NCBI RefSeq assembly: GCF_008370045.1
Contig: NZ_VOBN01000015.1
Coordinates: 62,001 to 126,000, forward strand
DNA length: 64,000 nucleotides
Source of the DNA: Pseudomonas sp. ANT_J12
Lineage (GTDB): Bacteria; Pseudomonadota; Gammaproteobacteria; Pseudomonadales; Pseudomonadaceae
Reading direction: 5' to 3'
How positions within the stretch are numbered: the first letter of the stretch is position 1; each line of letters starts with the position of its first letter. Position numbers and translations under genes: made by a program. Shown here in pieces: positions 53,248-62,200 of the stretch. Below the pieces are notes generated by a model. It ran no database searches and had not been told where the DNA came from. It saw only the letters and a program-made list of their open reading frames with translations.

Positions 53248-53900
53248 TTGCACCGCTCGACCTGCAACAGGCGTTAGGTGAACTGCTCGGCGACGCGCAA
53301 CTCGTCGCCTGCCATTTGCCGGACACCAACCTGAAACTCTGGCTGATCGACGGCGACAACATGGACCGCGCCTTCAGCCCGGAAGAAACCCGGCGAATCC
53401 TGCATGAACCGCCCTATTGGAGTTTCTGCTGGGCCAGTGGCTTGGCGATGGCGCGGTATCTCGCGGCGTTTCCCGAGTGGGTCAAAGGCAAGCGCGTTTT
53501 GGATTTTGGCGCGGGTTCTGGTGTGGCGGGGATTGCGGCGGTAAAGGCCGGGGCGCTGGAAGTGGTGGCCTGTGACCTGGACCCGCTGGCGATTGCGGCG
53601 TGTCGGGCGAATGCTGAACTCAATGAGGTGCAGCTCAACTACTCGACGGATTTCTTTGCCGAGGCGGATCGCTTTGATCTGATACTGGTGGCCGACGTGC
53701 TGTATGACCGGGCGAATCTGCCGCTGCTCGATGAGTTTTTGAGTCGCGGCAAGGAAGCCTTGGTCGCGGATTCGCGGGTTCGGGATTTTCGTCATCCGTT
53801 GTACCGGCGCATTGAAATGCTGGAGGCGATGACCTTGCCCGATCTGGCCGAGCCCGAAGAGTTTCGGCATGTGAGCCTCTATCACGCCACCCGCATATGA
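53244..53900 (+). CDS. Class I SAM-dependent methyltransferase (PrmA/ETFB-KMT-like)
   Basis: 218 residues. Motif I VLDFGAGSGVAGIAAVKAGA, motif II VACDLDPLAIAA, and DLILVADVLYDRANLP in the catalytic region, the pattern of small protein-lysine methyltransferases related to ETFB-KMT and PrmA. Substrate unknown. ATGA-coupled to the YbaY-like lipoprotein gene. Confidence 0.88.
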   Translation: MIAPLDLQQALGELLGDAQLVACHLPDTNLKLWLIDGDNMDRAFSPEETRRILHEPPYWSFCWASGLAMARYLAAFPEWVKGKRVLDFGAGSGVAGIAAVKAGALEVVACDLDPLAIAACRANAELNEVQLNYSTDFFAEADRFDLILVADVLYDRANLPLLDEFLSRGKEALVADSRVRDFRHPLYRRIEMLEAMTLPDLAEPEEFRHVSLYHATRI

Positions 53901-53903
53901 TCC

Positions 53904-54000
53904 TTCCCACGCTCCGCGTGGGAATGCAGCCCGGGACGCTCCGCGTCCCAAAGCGGACGCAGAGCGTCCATTGAGGCATTCCCACGCAGAGCGTGGGAAC
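53904..54000. repeat. REP pair of a third family (cccacgctccgcgtggga)
   Basis: Outer arms ttcccacgctccgcgtggga and its inverse cattcccacgcagagcgtgg surround two inner palindromic blocks, gggacgctccgcgtccc and ggacgcagagcgtcc. Unrelated in sequence to the other REP families of the window. Confidence 0.88.
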
Positions 54001-54075
54001 GATCTGTGTTCCCGCTTCCGGCCACCCCCCGCCAAGCCTTATAGTGGCCTCATTCACGCTTCCAAGAGATCCCCC

Positions 54076-54948
54076 ATGAGTCAGGAAACGCCGTATATCT
54101 TCGACGCCACGACTGCCGATTTCGACCAGTCGGTGATCGAGAACTCTTTTCACAAACCAGTGCTGGTGGATTTCTGGGCCGAATGGTGTGCGCCGTGCAA
54201 GGCGCTGATGCCGATGCTGCAAACCATCGCCGAGAGCTATCAGGGCGAGTTGTTGCTGGCCAAGGTCAATTGCGACGTCGAGCCGGACATCGTCTCGCGC
54301 TTCGGCATCCGTAGCCTGCCGACCGTGGTGCTGTTCAAGGACGGTCAACCGGTGGACGGTTTTGCCGGTGCGCAACCGGAGTCCGCCGTACGCGCCATGC
54401 TTGAACCCCATGTGCAAATGCCGCCGCCGGCTGCTGCCGATCCGTTCGAACAGGCTCAGGCGTTGTTCGATGAAGGCCGCTTTGCCGACGCCGAAGCCAT
54501 CCTCAAAGTGCTGCTGGGCGAAGACAACACCAATGCCAAAGCGCTGATCCTTTACGCCCGCTGCCTCACCGAGCGTGGCGAACTGGGCGAAGCGCAAACT
54601 GTGCTCGACGCGGTCAAGACCGATGAGCACAAGGCCGCGCTGGCCGGCGCCAAGGCGCAGATTCAGTTTCTGGGCCAGGCCAAGGATTTGCCGGATGCCG
54701 CCGACCTGAAAGCGCGTCTGGCGAAAAACCCGCAGGACGATGAAGCGGTGTATCAATTGGCAATCCAGCAATTGGCCCGCCAGCAATACGAACCGGCGCT
54801 GGATTCGTTGCTCAAGCTGTTCATCCGCAACCGCAGCTACAGCGAAGGCCTGCCGCACAAGACCTTGCTGCAAGTGTTCGAACTGCTGGGCAATGATCAC
54901 CCGCTGGTGACCACGTACCGGCGCAAGTTGTTCGCCGCGCTTTATTGA
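54076..54948 (+). CDS. YbbN/CnoX-type thioredoxin with TPR tail
   Basis: 290 residues from ATG 54076; earlier in-frame codons run through the repeat. Thioredoxin domain (1-110) with active site WCAPCK, then helical TPR-like region (125-290: DPFEQAQALFDEGRFADAEAIL and further repeats). YbbN/CnoX proteins work with GroEL and as holdases under chlorine stress; E. coli YbbN has SxxC whereas this has CxxC, so it may also have redox activity. Confidence 0.9.
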   Translation: MSQETPYIFDATTADFDQSVIENSFHKPVLVDFWAEWCAPCKALMPMLQTIAESYQGELLLAKVNCDVEPDIVSRFGIRSLPTVVLFKDGQPVDGFAGAQPESAVRAMLEPHVQMPPPAAADPFEQAQALFDEGRFADAEAILKVLLGEDNTNAKALILYARCLTERGELGEAQTVLDAVKTDEHKAALAGAKAQIQFLGQAKDLPDAADLKARLAKNPQDDEAVYQLAIQQLARQQYEPALDSLLKLFIRNRSYSEGLPHKTLLQVFELLGNDHPLVTTYRRKLFAALY

Positions 54949-54950
54949 TT

Positions 54951-55164
54951 CTGTAGGAGCGAGGCTTGCCCGCGATGGCGTCCGTAAGATCGCCATCGCT
55001 GTAGGAGCAAGGCTTGCCCGCGATGGCGTCCGTATGATCACCATCGCCGTAGGAGCAAGACTTGCCCGCGATGGCGTCCGTATGATCGCCATCGCTGTAG
55101 GAGCAAGGCTTGCCCGCGATGGCGTCCGTAAGATCGCCATCGCGAGCAAGCTTTGTTCCTACAG
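54951..55164. repeat. REP unit amplified to four 48-bp tandem copies
   Basis: Units beginning gtaggagc occur at 54953, 55001, 55049 and 55097, exactly 48 bp apart and nearly identical (gcttgcccgcgatggcgtcc core, then gatcgccatcg). The inverse arm closes the array once (gcaagctttgttcctacag, to 55164). A normal REPIN has one arm of each kind. Confidence 0.92.
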
Positions 55165-55167
55165 TTC

Positions 55168-55518
55168 CTACGCAGGTTCAACCCAGCTGTACAGCGGCGT
55201 ATCCCCGCCGCTCACCACCTTCACATCCGCACAATGGCGCAGGCGCACCAGCAAGCGCTTACCCGACGCCGCACTACCGGTCAGCCCTTCCAACTGCTCC
55301 AGCAAATCCGGCCCGCTCAATTGCCCGGCCTTGCGCAGCAGGTCCTTGGCGATCTGCCACAGCGCGTCATCCTGGTTCAGCGGCTTGGCCGCCGGGGCGC
55401 TGACGTCCTCGGTTTTGCCCACCTGCAACTGCGCGCCGAGCCGCGCCCAATCGCCGTCATCCATCTCCAGGGTCAAATCCACCGGCCAGTCGCCGATGCT
55501 TCCGCGTATTCGCAACAT
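55168..55518 (-). CDS. Conserved hypothetical protein
   Basis: 116 residues from ATG 55518 (MLRIRGSIGDWPVDLTLEMDD); the open frame extends 19 codons further. No signal peptide or membrane segment; no family recognised. The composition and codon use fit the host. I recall a similar gene beside the thioredoxin gene in other pseudomonads (PA4062 area). Its start faces the zrgA-like gene across 135 bases. Confidence 0.7.
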   Translation of the reverse strand: MLRIRGSIGDWPVDLTLEMDDGDWARLGAQLQVGKTEDVSAPAAKPLNQDDALWQIAKDLLRKAGQLSGPDLLEQLEGLTGSAASGKRLLVRLRHCADVKVVSGGDTPLYSWVEPA

Positions 55519-55603
55519 AGGTCCGCTCCTGCACATTTCTGACCTGCATGCTCCCATGGGTCTTGTGTATCGCAAAGCGGGCGGTCAAACTCTCCGCACT
55601 TTC

Positions 55604-55621
55604 GTTATAAGATTACATAAC
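55604..55621. promoter_or_regulatory. Weak Zur-like palindrome before the zinc operon
   Basis: GTTAT-8 bases-ATAAC, 32 bases before the zrgA-like ATG. Half sites match Zur boxes but the spacer is longer than the usual 3, so identification is uncertain. Confidence 0.3.
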
Positions 55622-55653
55622 AAACCTTTCACTTTACTTTCCGGAGACCCGCC

Positions 55654-56232
55654 ATGCGTCGTCTGCTGCTCGCTCTGCCGTTTGCCCTGTTGCCGTTGGC
55701 CGCTGCCTTTGCGGCCAATGAACCTGAACACGGCAGCCTAGGCGCCCACGAACATGGCGTCGGTCGTTTGAATGCGGCGCTGGACGGTCAGACGTTGGAG
55801 CTGGAGCTGGAAAGCCCGGCGATGAATCTGGTGGGCTTCGAACACGTCGCCACCAGCGACGCCGATAAAGCCAAAGTCGCCGCCGCCAAGGTGAAACTGG
55901 AAAATCCGCTGGTGCTGTTCAACCTGCCGAAAGCCGCCGGTTGCAAAGTCGCGACCCAGGAACTGGAAAGCCCGCTGTTCGGTGACAAGCCCGACGCCGA
56001 TGATGAACACGACGAAGCGGACAAGGACGGTCACGAGCATCACCACGACCACAGTGAAATCCACGCCCACTATCAATTCAGTTGCTCGGCACCCGGCGCG
56101 CTGAAGACCCTGGATCTGGCGAACCTCTTCAACACCTTCCCGGCGACCCAGAAGATTCAGGTACAACTGATCAGCCCGAGCGGCCAGCAAGGCGTTGAAG
56201 TGACGTCCAAGGCGGCTGCCCTGAAATTCTGA
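55654..56232 (+). CDS. zrgA: ZrgA-like DUF2796 periplasmic zinc-binding protein
   Basis: 192 residues with signal peptide LLLALPFALLPLAAAFA. DUF2796 protein with HEHGVGRLNAALDGQTL near the start and a histidine/aspartate-rich loop (about residues 115-142, HEHHHDHSEIHAH) suited to zinc. ZrgA of Vibrio and the PA4063-PA4066 genes of P. aeruginosa are zinc-regulated uptake components in published work as I recall. First gene of a four-gene set, though a REPIN separates it from the ABC genes. Confidence 0.87.
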   Translation: MRRLLLALPFALLPLAAAFAANEPEHGSLGAHEHGVGRLNAALDGQTLELELESPAMNLVGFEHVATSDADKAKVAAAKVKLENPLVLFNLPKAAGCKVATQELESPLFGDKPDADDEHDEADKDGHEHHHDHSEIHAHYQFSCSAPGALKTLDLANLFNTFPATQKIQVQLISPSGQQGVEVTSKAAALKF

Positions 56233-56246
56233 TCCACCCCGATCCT

Positions 56247-56336
56247 GTAGGAGCGAGGCTTGCCCGCGAAGAGGCCGTCACATTCAACACAGATGTCGAC
56301 GGATAGATCGCCTTCGCGGGCAAGCCTCGCTCCTAC
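56247..56336. repeat. REPIN between zrgA-like gene and ABC genes
   Basis: Arms gtaggagcgaggcttgcccg and complement with inner pairing cgcgaagaggc / gccttcgcgg; 90 bases. Confidence 0.88.
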
Positions 56337-56368
56337 AAGGGTTCACTTCATTACCTGACCGGTTTCAC

Positions 56369-57079
56369 ATGACCCAAGCACTCATCGAACTGTCCGACCT
56401 GGGCTTCAGTTGGCCCGGTCACCCACCGCTGCTGGATATCCCGGCGTTTCGCCTGGAACCCGGTGAAACCCTGTTCCTCAAAGGCCCCAGCGGCAGCGGC
56501 AAGACCACCCTGCTCGGTCTGCTCGGCGGTGTGCAAAAGCCCGATCGCGGCAGCATTCGTTTGCTCGGCCAGGAACTGACCGAACTCGGCGCTGGCGCCC
56601 GCGACCGCTTTCGCGTCGATCACACCGGCTACATCTTCCAGCAGTTCAACTTGCTGCCGTTTCTCTCGGTACGCGAGAACGTCGAGTTGCCTTGCCACTT
56701 CTCCACATTGCGCGCCGAACGGGCGAAACAGCGCCACGGCAGCGTCGACCAGGCCGCCGCGACCCTGCTCGCGCATTTGGGTTTGAAGGATGAAAGCATC
56801 CTCAGTCGCCGCGCCGACTCGCTGTCCATCGGCCAGCAACAACGGGTCGCCGCCGCGCGGGCGTTGATCGGTCAGCCGGAACTGGTGATCGCCGACGAAC
56901 CGACCTCGGCCCTGGACTACGACGCCCGCGAGAACTTCATTCGCCTGCTGTTCGCCGAATGCCGCGAAGCCGGGTCGAGCCTGTTGTTCGTCAGCCATGA
57001 CCAGAGCCTCGCGCCGCTGTTCGACCGCAACCTGTCGCTGGCCGAGCTCAATCGCGCCGCCACCCCGTTCGAGGTCTGA
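56369..57079 (+). CDS. ABC transporter ATP-binding protein (MacB/LolD type)
   Basis: 236 residues. Walker A GPSGSGKTT, Q-loop YIFQQFNLLPFLSV, signature LSIGQQQR and Walker B LVIADEPTSALD. The signature motif starts LSIGQ rather than LSGGQ. Pairs with the FtsX-like permease one base downstream. Linked to zinc homeostasis through the zrgA-like gene. Confidence 0.93.
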   Translation: MTQALIELSDLGFSWPGHPPLLDIPAFRLEPGETLFLKGPSGSGKTTLLGLLGGVQKPDRGSIRLLGQELTELGAGARDRFRVDHTGYIFQQFNLLPFLSVRENVELPCHFSTLRAERAKQRHGSVDQAAATLLAHLGLKDESILSRRADSLSIGQQQRVAAARALIGQPELVIADEPTSALDYDARENFIRLLFAECREAGSSLLFVSHDQSLAPLFDRNLSLAELNRAATPFEV

Positions 57080-57080
57080 G

Positions 57081-58346
57081 ATGTATTTGTTTCGTCTAGC
57101 CCTGGCCAGCCTGGCTAACCGCCGCTTCACCGCGATCCTCACCGCGTTCGCCATCGCCCTCTCGGTGTGCCTGCTTTTAGCCGTTGAACGTGTACGCACC
57201 GAGGCCAAGGCCAGTTTTGCCAGCACCATCAGCGGCACCGACCTGATCGTCGGCGCCCGCTCCGGGTCGGTGAACCTGCTGCTGTACTCGGTGTTCCGCA
57301 TCGGCAACGCCACCAACAACATCCGCTGGGACAGCTTCGAACACTTCGCCAACAACCCGAAAGTGAAGTGGGCGATCCCGATGTCCCTTGGCGATTCCCA
57401 TCGCGGTTATCGGGTGATGGGCACCACCGAGGCGTACTTCGAGCACTACCAGTACGGCCGTCAACAACACCTGGAACTGGCCGACGGCCGCGCCTTCGCC
57501 ACCGACCCGTTCGAAGTGGTGCTCGGCGCCGAAGTGGCGGATGCGCTGCACTACAAACTCGGCGACAAACTGGTGCTGGCCCACGGTGTGGCGGTGATCA
57601 GCCTGGTCAAGCACGACGACAAACCGTTCACCGTGGTCGGCATTCTCAAACGCACCGGCACCCCGGTGGACCGCACGTTGCACATCAGCCTCGGCGGCAT
57701 GGAGGCGATCCACATCGACTGGCACAACGGCGTGCCCGCACAAGGCAAAGGCCGGATCAGTGCCGATCAGGCGCGCAACATGGACCTGACGCCGCAAGCG
57801 ATCACTGCGTTCATGCTCGGCCTCAACAGCAAGATTTCGACATTCGCGGTGCAACGCGAGATCAACGAATTCCGTGGCGAGCCGATGCTGGCGATCCTGC
57901 CGGGCGTGGCGTTGCAAGAGCTGTGGAGTTTGATGAGCACGGCGGAAAAAGCCCTGTTCGTGGTCTCGTTGTTCGTGGTGTTGACCGGGTTGATCGGCAT
58001 GCTCACGGCGATTCTCACCAGCCTCAATGAACGGCGGCGCGAGATGGCGATCCTGCGTTCGGTGGGCGCGCGGCCGTGGCACATCGCGACGTTGTTGGTG
58101 CTGGAAGCCTTTGCCCTGGCGCTGTCCGGGGTGATTGCCGGCGTGGCGCTGCTGTATGTGTGCATCGCCGCCGCCCAGGGTTACGTGCAGGCCAATTACG
58201 GCTTGTACCTGCCGCTGTCGTGGCCGAGCGAATATGAATGGACGCTGCTCGGTGGCATCCTGATCGCCGCGCTGCTGATGGGCAGCGTGCCGGCCTGGCG
58301 CGCGTATCGCCAATCATTGGCCGATGGCCTGTCGATCCGTTTATGA
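57081..58346 (+). CDS. ABC transporter permease (FtsX/MacB type)
   Basis: 421 residues from ATG 57081; the open frame extends into the ATPase gene. Topology of type VII ABC systems: one N-terminal helix (about 10-30), a large periplasmic domain, then three helices at 285-305, 335-360 and 380-400. Such transporters move or release envelope substrates rather than importing ions directly, so its place in zinc uptake may be mechanical. Confidence 0.92.
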   Translation: MYLFRLALASLANRRFTAILTAFAIALSVCLLLAVERVRTEAKASFASTISGTDLIVGARSGSVNLLLYSVFRIGNATNNIRWDSFEHFANNPKVKWAIPMSLGDSHRGYRVMGTTEAYFEHYQYGRQQHLELADGRAFATDPFEVVLGAEVADALHYKLGDKLVLAHGVAVISLVKHDDKPFTVVGILKRTGTPVDRTLHISLGGMEAIHIDWHNGVPAQGKGRISADQARNMDLTPQAITAFMLGLNSKISTFAVQREINEFRGEPMLAILPGVALQELWSLMSTAEKALFVVSLFVVLTGLIGMLTAILTSLNERRREMAILRSVGARPWHIATLLVLEAFALALSGVIAGVALLYVCIAAAQGYVQANYGLYLPLSWPSEYEWTLLGGILIAALLMGSVPAWRAYRQSLADGLSIRL

Positions 58347-58357
58347 GGACGTTAAAG

Positions 58358-58870
58358 ATGCCCCGCGCTCTGCTCGCGCTGTTGATGCTGGTCGCCCTGC
58401 CGCTGTGGGCGGCCGAACCTGCGGATTTGACCTGGTCGGAAATGATCCCGCCAGACGCCCCGGCGGAAGTGCCGAACATGACGCCGCTGCACGATCTGTC
58501 GCAAATGAGCAGCACGCTGGAGTCGGCCCCGGCCGCCAAGCAGGACATGCCCAACGCACCGGTGGTGAAAAGCCTCGATGGCAAGAACATCCGCTTGCCG
58601 GGTTACATCGTGCCGCTGGAAGTCAGTGAAGAAGGTCGCACCACGGAGTTTCTGCTGGTGCCGTATTTCGGCGCCTGCATCCACGTGCCGCCACCGCCGT
58701 CGAACCAGATCGTGCATGTGAAAAGCAAAGTCGGCGTGAAGCTGGATGAGCTGTATCAGCCGTACTGGATCGAGGGGGCTTTGCAGGTTAAAACGTCCAG
58801 CAGCGAGTTGGCGGATGCGGGGTATCAGATGGAGGCGGACAAGATTTATGTGTATGAATTGCCGGAGTGA
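58358..58870 (+). CDS. DUF3299 exported protein
   Basis: 170 residues from ATG 58358, 11 bases after the permease stop. Signal peptide LLALLMLVALPLWAA. DUF3299 with LPGYIVPLE and LLVPYFGACIHVPPPPSNQI, which contains a conserved cysteine and histidine (GACIH) that could bind metal. Periplasmic partner of the ABC system. Confidence 0.86.
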   Translation: MPRALLALLMLVALPLWAAEPADLTWSEMIPPDAPAEVPNMTPLHDLSQMSSTLESAPAAKQDMPNAPVVKSLDGKNIRLPGYIVPLEVSEEGRTTEFLLVPYFGACIHVPPPPSNQIVHVKSKVGVKLDELYQPYWIEGALQVKTSSSELADAGYQMEADKIYVYELPE

Positions 58871-58900
58871 ATCCGGGGGTTCGGTGTTGTTTGTGAAGAC

Positions 58901-58997
58901 GCCTTCGCGGGCAAGCCTCGCTCCTACAGGGTTTGTGTTTGCCGCAATACCGCGAACGCCACAAACCTTGTAGGAGCGAGGCTTGCCCGCGAAGGCG
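58901..58997. repeat. REP pair, outward arrangement
   Basis: gccttcgcgggcaagcctcg and its complement separated by about 45 bases that also contain gtttgtg / cacaaac pairing. Lies between the zinc operon and oprG. Confidence 0.85.
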
Positions 58998-59038
58998 CCC
59001 GCAAAGGTTCCACAAAAACCAGGCCCATCACTGTTTCA

Positions 59039-59052
59039 TTGAGCTGAATCAA
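59039..59052 (+). promoter_or_regulatory. ANR/FNR-type box upstream of oprG
   Basis: TTGAG-CTGA-ATCAA matches the TTGAT-N4-ATCAA consensus except one base, 66 bases before the oprG ATG. OprG is known to be ANR-dependent in P. aeruginosa, supporting the call. Confidence 0.65.
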
Positions 59053-59117
59053 AAGACCGTATCAGATGGCTCTTTACCATTGGACATCGAACATTTTTAA
59101 CGTCCTTTGGAGCCCTC

Positions 59118-59816
59118 ATGAACAAGTCCTTGCTCAGTGCCTCGCTGTTTGCCCTCGCGCTCGCAGCCCCGCTCGCCCACGCCCACGAAGCCGGCGACAT
59201 CATCGTTCGCGCCGGTGCGATCACCGTCAACCCGAAGGCTGACAGCTCCAGCGTCAAGGTTGACCAGGGCCCGTTGGCGGGTACCAATCTGGGTGGCAAG
59301 GCGACCATGAGCAGCGACACGCAACTGGGTCTGAACTTCGCTTACATGATCGACAGCCACTGGGGCATCGAGCTGCTCGCGGCCTCGCCGTTTGAGCACG
59401 ACGTGAAGATCAAAGGCACCGCCCTGGGCGCGGCCAACGGCAAACTCGGTACCCTGAAACACCTGCCGCCGACCTTGAGCGTTGTGTACTACCCACTGGA
59501 CGGCAAGTCCGTGTTCCAGCCCTACGTTGGCGCCGGTATCAACTACACCTGGATCTACGACGAACACGTCGGCAGCGAAGCCCAGGCCAACGGCTTCAGC
59601 AACTTCAAGGCGAAAAACTCCTGGGGCATGGCGTTCCAGGTCGGCGCCGACTACATGATCACCGACAACATCATGCTCAACGCCCAGGTGCGCTACATCG
59701 ACATTGACACCCGCGCGACCGTGGAAAACAACGCCGTGGCTCCGGGTACTCGGGCCAAGGTCAATGTGGATGTGGATCCGTTCATCTACATGGTGGGCCT
59801 GGGTTACAAGTTCTAA
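59118..59816 (+). CDS. oprG: Outer-membrane protein OprG (OmpW family)
   Basis: 232 residues with signal peptide ASLFALALAAPLAHA. Eight-stranded OmpW barrel with HEAGDIIVRAGAITVNPKAD at the mature start, GAGINYTWIYDEHV and the C-terminal aromatic MVGLGYKF. Forms a channel for small hydrophobic or amino-acid molecules. Preceded by a probable ANR site and RBS AAGGAG-like ctttggag. Confidence 0.96.
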   Translation: MNKSLLSASLFALALAAPLAHAHEAGDIIVRAGAITVNPKADSSSVKVDQGPLAGTNLGGKATMSSDTQLGLNFAYMIDSHWGIELLAASPFEHDVKIKGTALGAANGKLGTLKHLPPTLSVVYYPLDGKSVFQPYVGAGINYTWIYDEHVGSEAQANGFSNFKAKNSWGMAFQVGADYMITDNIMLNAQVRYIDIDTRATVENNAVAPGTRAKVNVDVDPFIYMVGLGYKF

Positions 59817-59836
59817 GAAAGACCTGAATTGCTTTT

Positions 59837-59966
59837 GTGGCGAGGGAGCTTGCTCCCGCTGGGCTGCGCAGCAGACCCAAAACCTGCGACCGCGATTCAT
59901 CTGGCACACCGCGTTCACTGGGTTGCGACTGCTGCGCAGCCGAGCGGGAGCAAGCTCCCTCGCCAC
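59837..59966. repeat. REPIN, gtggcgaggg family, after oprG
   Basis: Arms gtggcgagggagcttgctccc and gggagcaagctccctcgccac with inner ctgcgcagcag / ctgctgcgcag pairing. Confidence 0.88.
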
Positions 59967-60002
59967 AGGGATTGAGTCAACCTGAGCTAAAATGCCAGCC
60001 AC

Positions 60003-60031
60003 AAAAAAGGCGCCTCGAAAGGCGCCTTTTT
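60003..60031. terminator. Bidirectional rho-independent terminator
   Basis: AAAAAAGGCGCC-tcgaaa-GGCGCCTTTTT, able to stop oprG transcripts rightward and the epimerase operon leftward. Confidence 0.92.
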
Positions 60032-60047
60032 CATGGCGGCGAAAAAC

Positions 60048-60969
<922 letters not shown>

Positions 60970-60977
<8 letters not shown>

Positions 60978-61854
60978 GGCGATAGAACCTATCCAGTAAG
61001 CCCGGGAGTGCCGCGCGCCAGGCGCGGGGCTTGATCCCGAAGGTGTGCAGAATTTTCTTGCAGGCCAGCACCGCGTGTTGCGGCTCTTCGGCAGCATCGG
61101 GCCGCGCGGCGTGGGCCTGGGCGGTCGGTGCTTCGATGGCCAGCTCGTGCAGGTTGCGTGCTTCGGTGATGATCGCCTGCCCCAATGCCAGCGGCGTGGT
61201 CGCCTCATGTCCGGCGTAATGGTAGGTGCCCCACAGCGGCGCCGCACAATCGAGTTGCTTGAGCACCGAAATGATCACCCGGGCCGCGTCGTCCACGGGC
61301 GTCGGATTGCCCCGGCGGTCGTCGGCCATCAGCAATTCTTCCGGGGTTTCGGCCCGGGCGAGGAAGCGCCCGAGGATGCCGTCGGCGCTGTCATCGAGCA
61401 ACCAGCCGAAACGCAACAACACATGTTGCGGACAGGTGGCGCGTACGCTTTGCTCGATCCGCCACAAGGCCTGACCGCGCAGGCCCAGGGGCACCGGCTC
61501 GTCTTTTTCGCTGTAGGCGGTAGCACGCGAACCGTCGAAGACGCGATAGCTCGACGGCTGCAGCAGCACGATGTTGTGGTGCTGACACAATTCGGCCAGG
61601 CGCTCGACCGCCCGCTCCTGCCCGGCAAGACGCTGCTCGCTGACGGTCTCCGCCTGGAACCAGTCGAAGTAGTAGGCGAGGTTGATCAGCGCATCCGGGC
61701 GGGTGTCGTCGAGCAGTTGCGTCAGGCTCGCGGCATCCCAGCCGTCTTGTGGTGGGCGGGGGGCGAGGAAACCGATGTCTTCCTCCGCACCGAGGCGAAT
61801 CAGCGCCTGCCCAAGGGCATTTCCGCCGCCCAGTAACATAAGGCGCATTCGCAT
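60970..61854 (-). CDS. RmlD-like sugar-nucleotide reductase family protein
   Basis: 294 residues from ATG 61854; the open frame runs far upstream through a REPIN. Rossmann start RLMLLGGGNALGQALIRLGA, ALINLAYYFDWFQAE, SSYRVFDGSRATAYSEKDEP and the C-terminal GNPTPVDDAARVI follow the dTDP-4-dehydrorhamnose reductase pattern. The YxxxK pair is not obvious (PLGLRGQALWRIE in its place), so activity may be altered. Co-transcribed with the epimerase. Confidence 0.82.
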
Positions 61855-62008
61855 AGAGTCAGCAGGCCCAGTCTGATTGGAACAATGGCTTAATCGACAG
61901 CGCCCGCAGGCAATGCCGTCGATAGTTGCCGGAATCGTTGCATTTTGCGGGTTTAGTGCGCAACCGTCATCCGTAAAGTGTAGATCCCCGGATTTTGTCG
62001 CGGCCCTT

Positions 62009-62139
62009 GTGGCGAGGGGGCTTGCCCCCGTTGGGCTGCGAAGCGCCCCCAAAACCGGCCTCCCGGTTTTTAATGACACACCGCGTCGTTCAATTTCACG
62101 ACTGCTTCGCAGCCGAACGGGGGCAAGCCCCCTCGCCAC
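62009..62139. repeat. REPIN, gtggcgaggg family, before the helicase gene
   Basis: Arms gtggcgagggggcttgccccc and gggggcaagccccctcgccac; inner gctgcgaagc / gcttcgcagc. The rest of the 346-base gap 61855-62200 shows no gene. Confidence 0.88.
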
Positions 62140-62200
62140 AGTAGTACCGGTCGGCTTTCAAGACTTGCATCTTCCCCACCCCACCCGCATAACTTACCCC

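Noticed and set aside
54951..55164. Regular repeats resembling a CRISPR array
   Set aside because: The 48-bp units are identical end to end, with no unique spacers; they are REP elements found elsewhere in the window.
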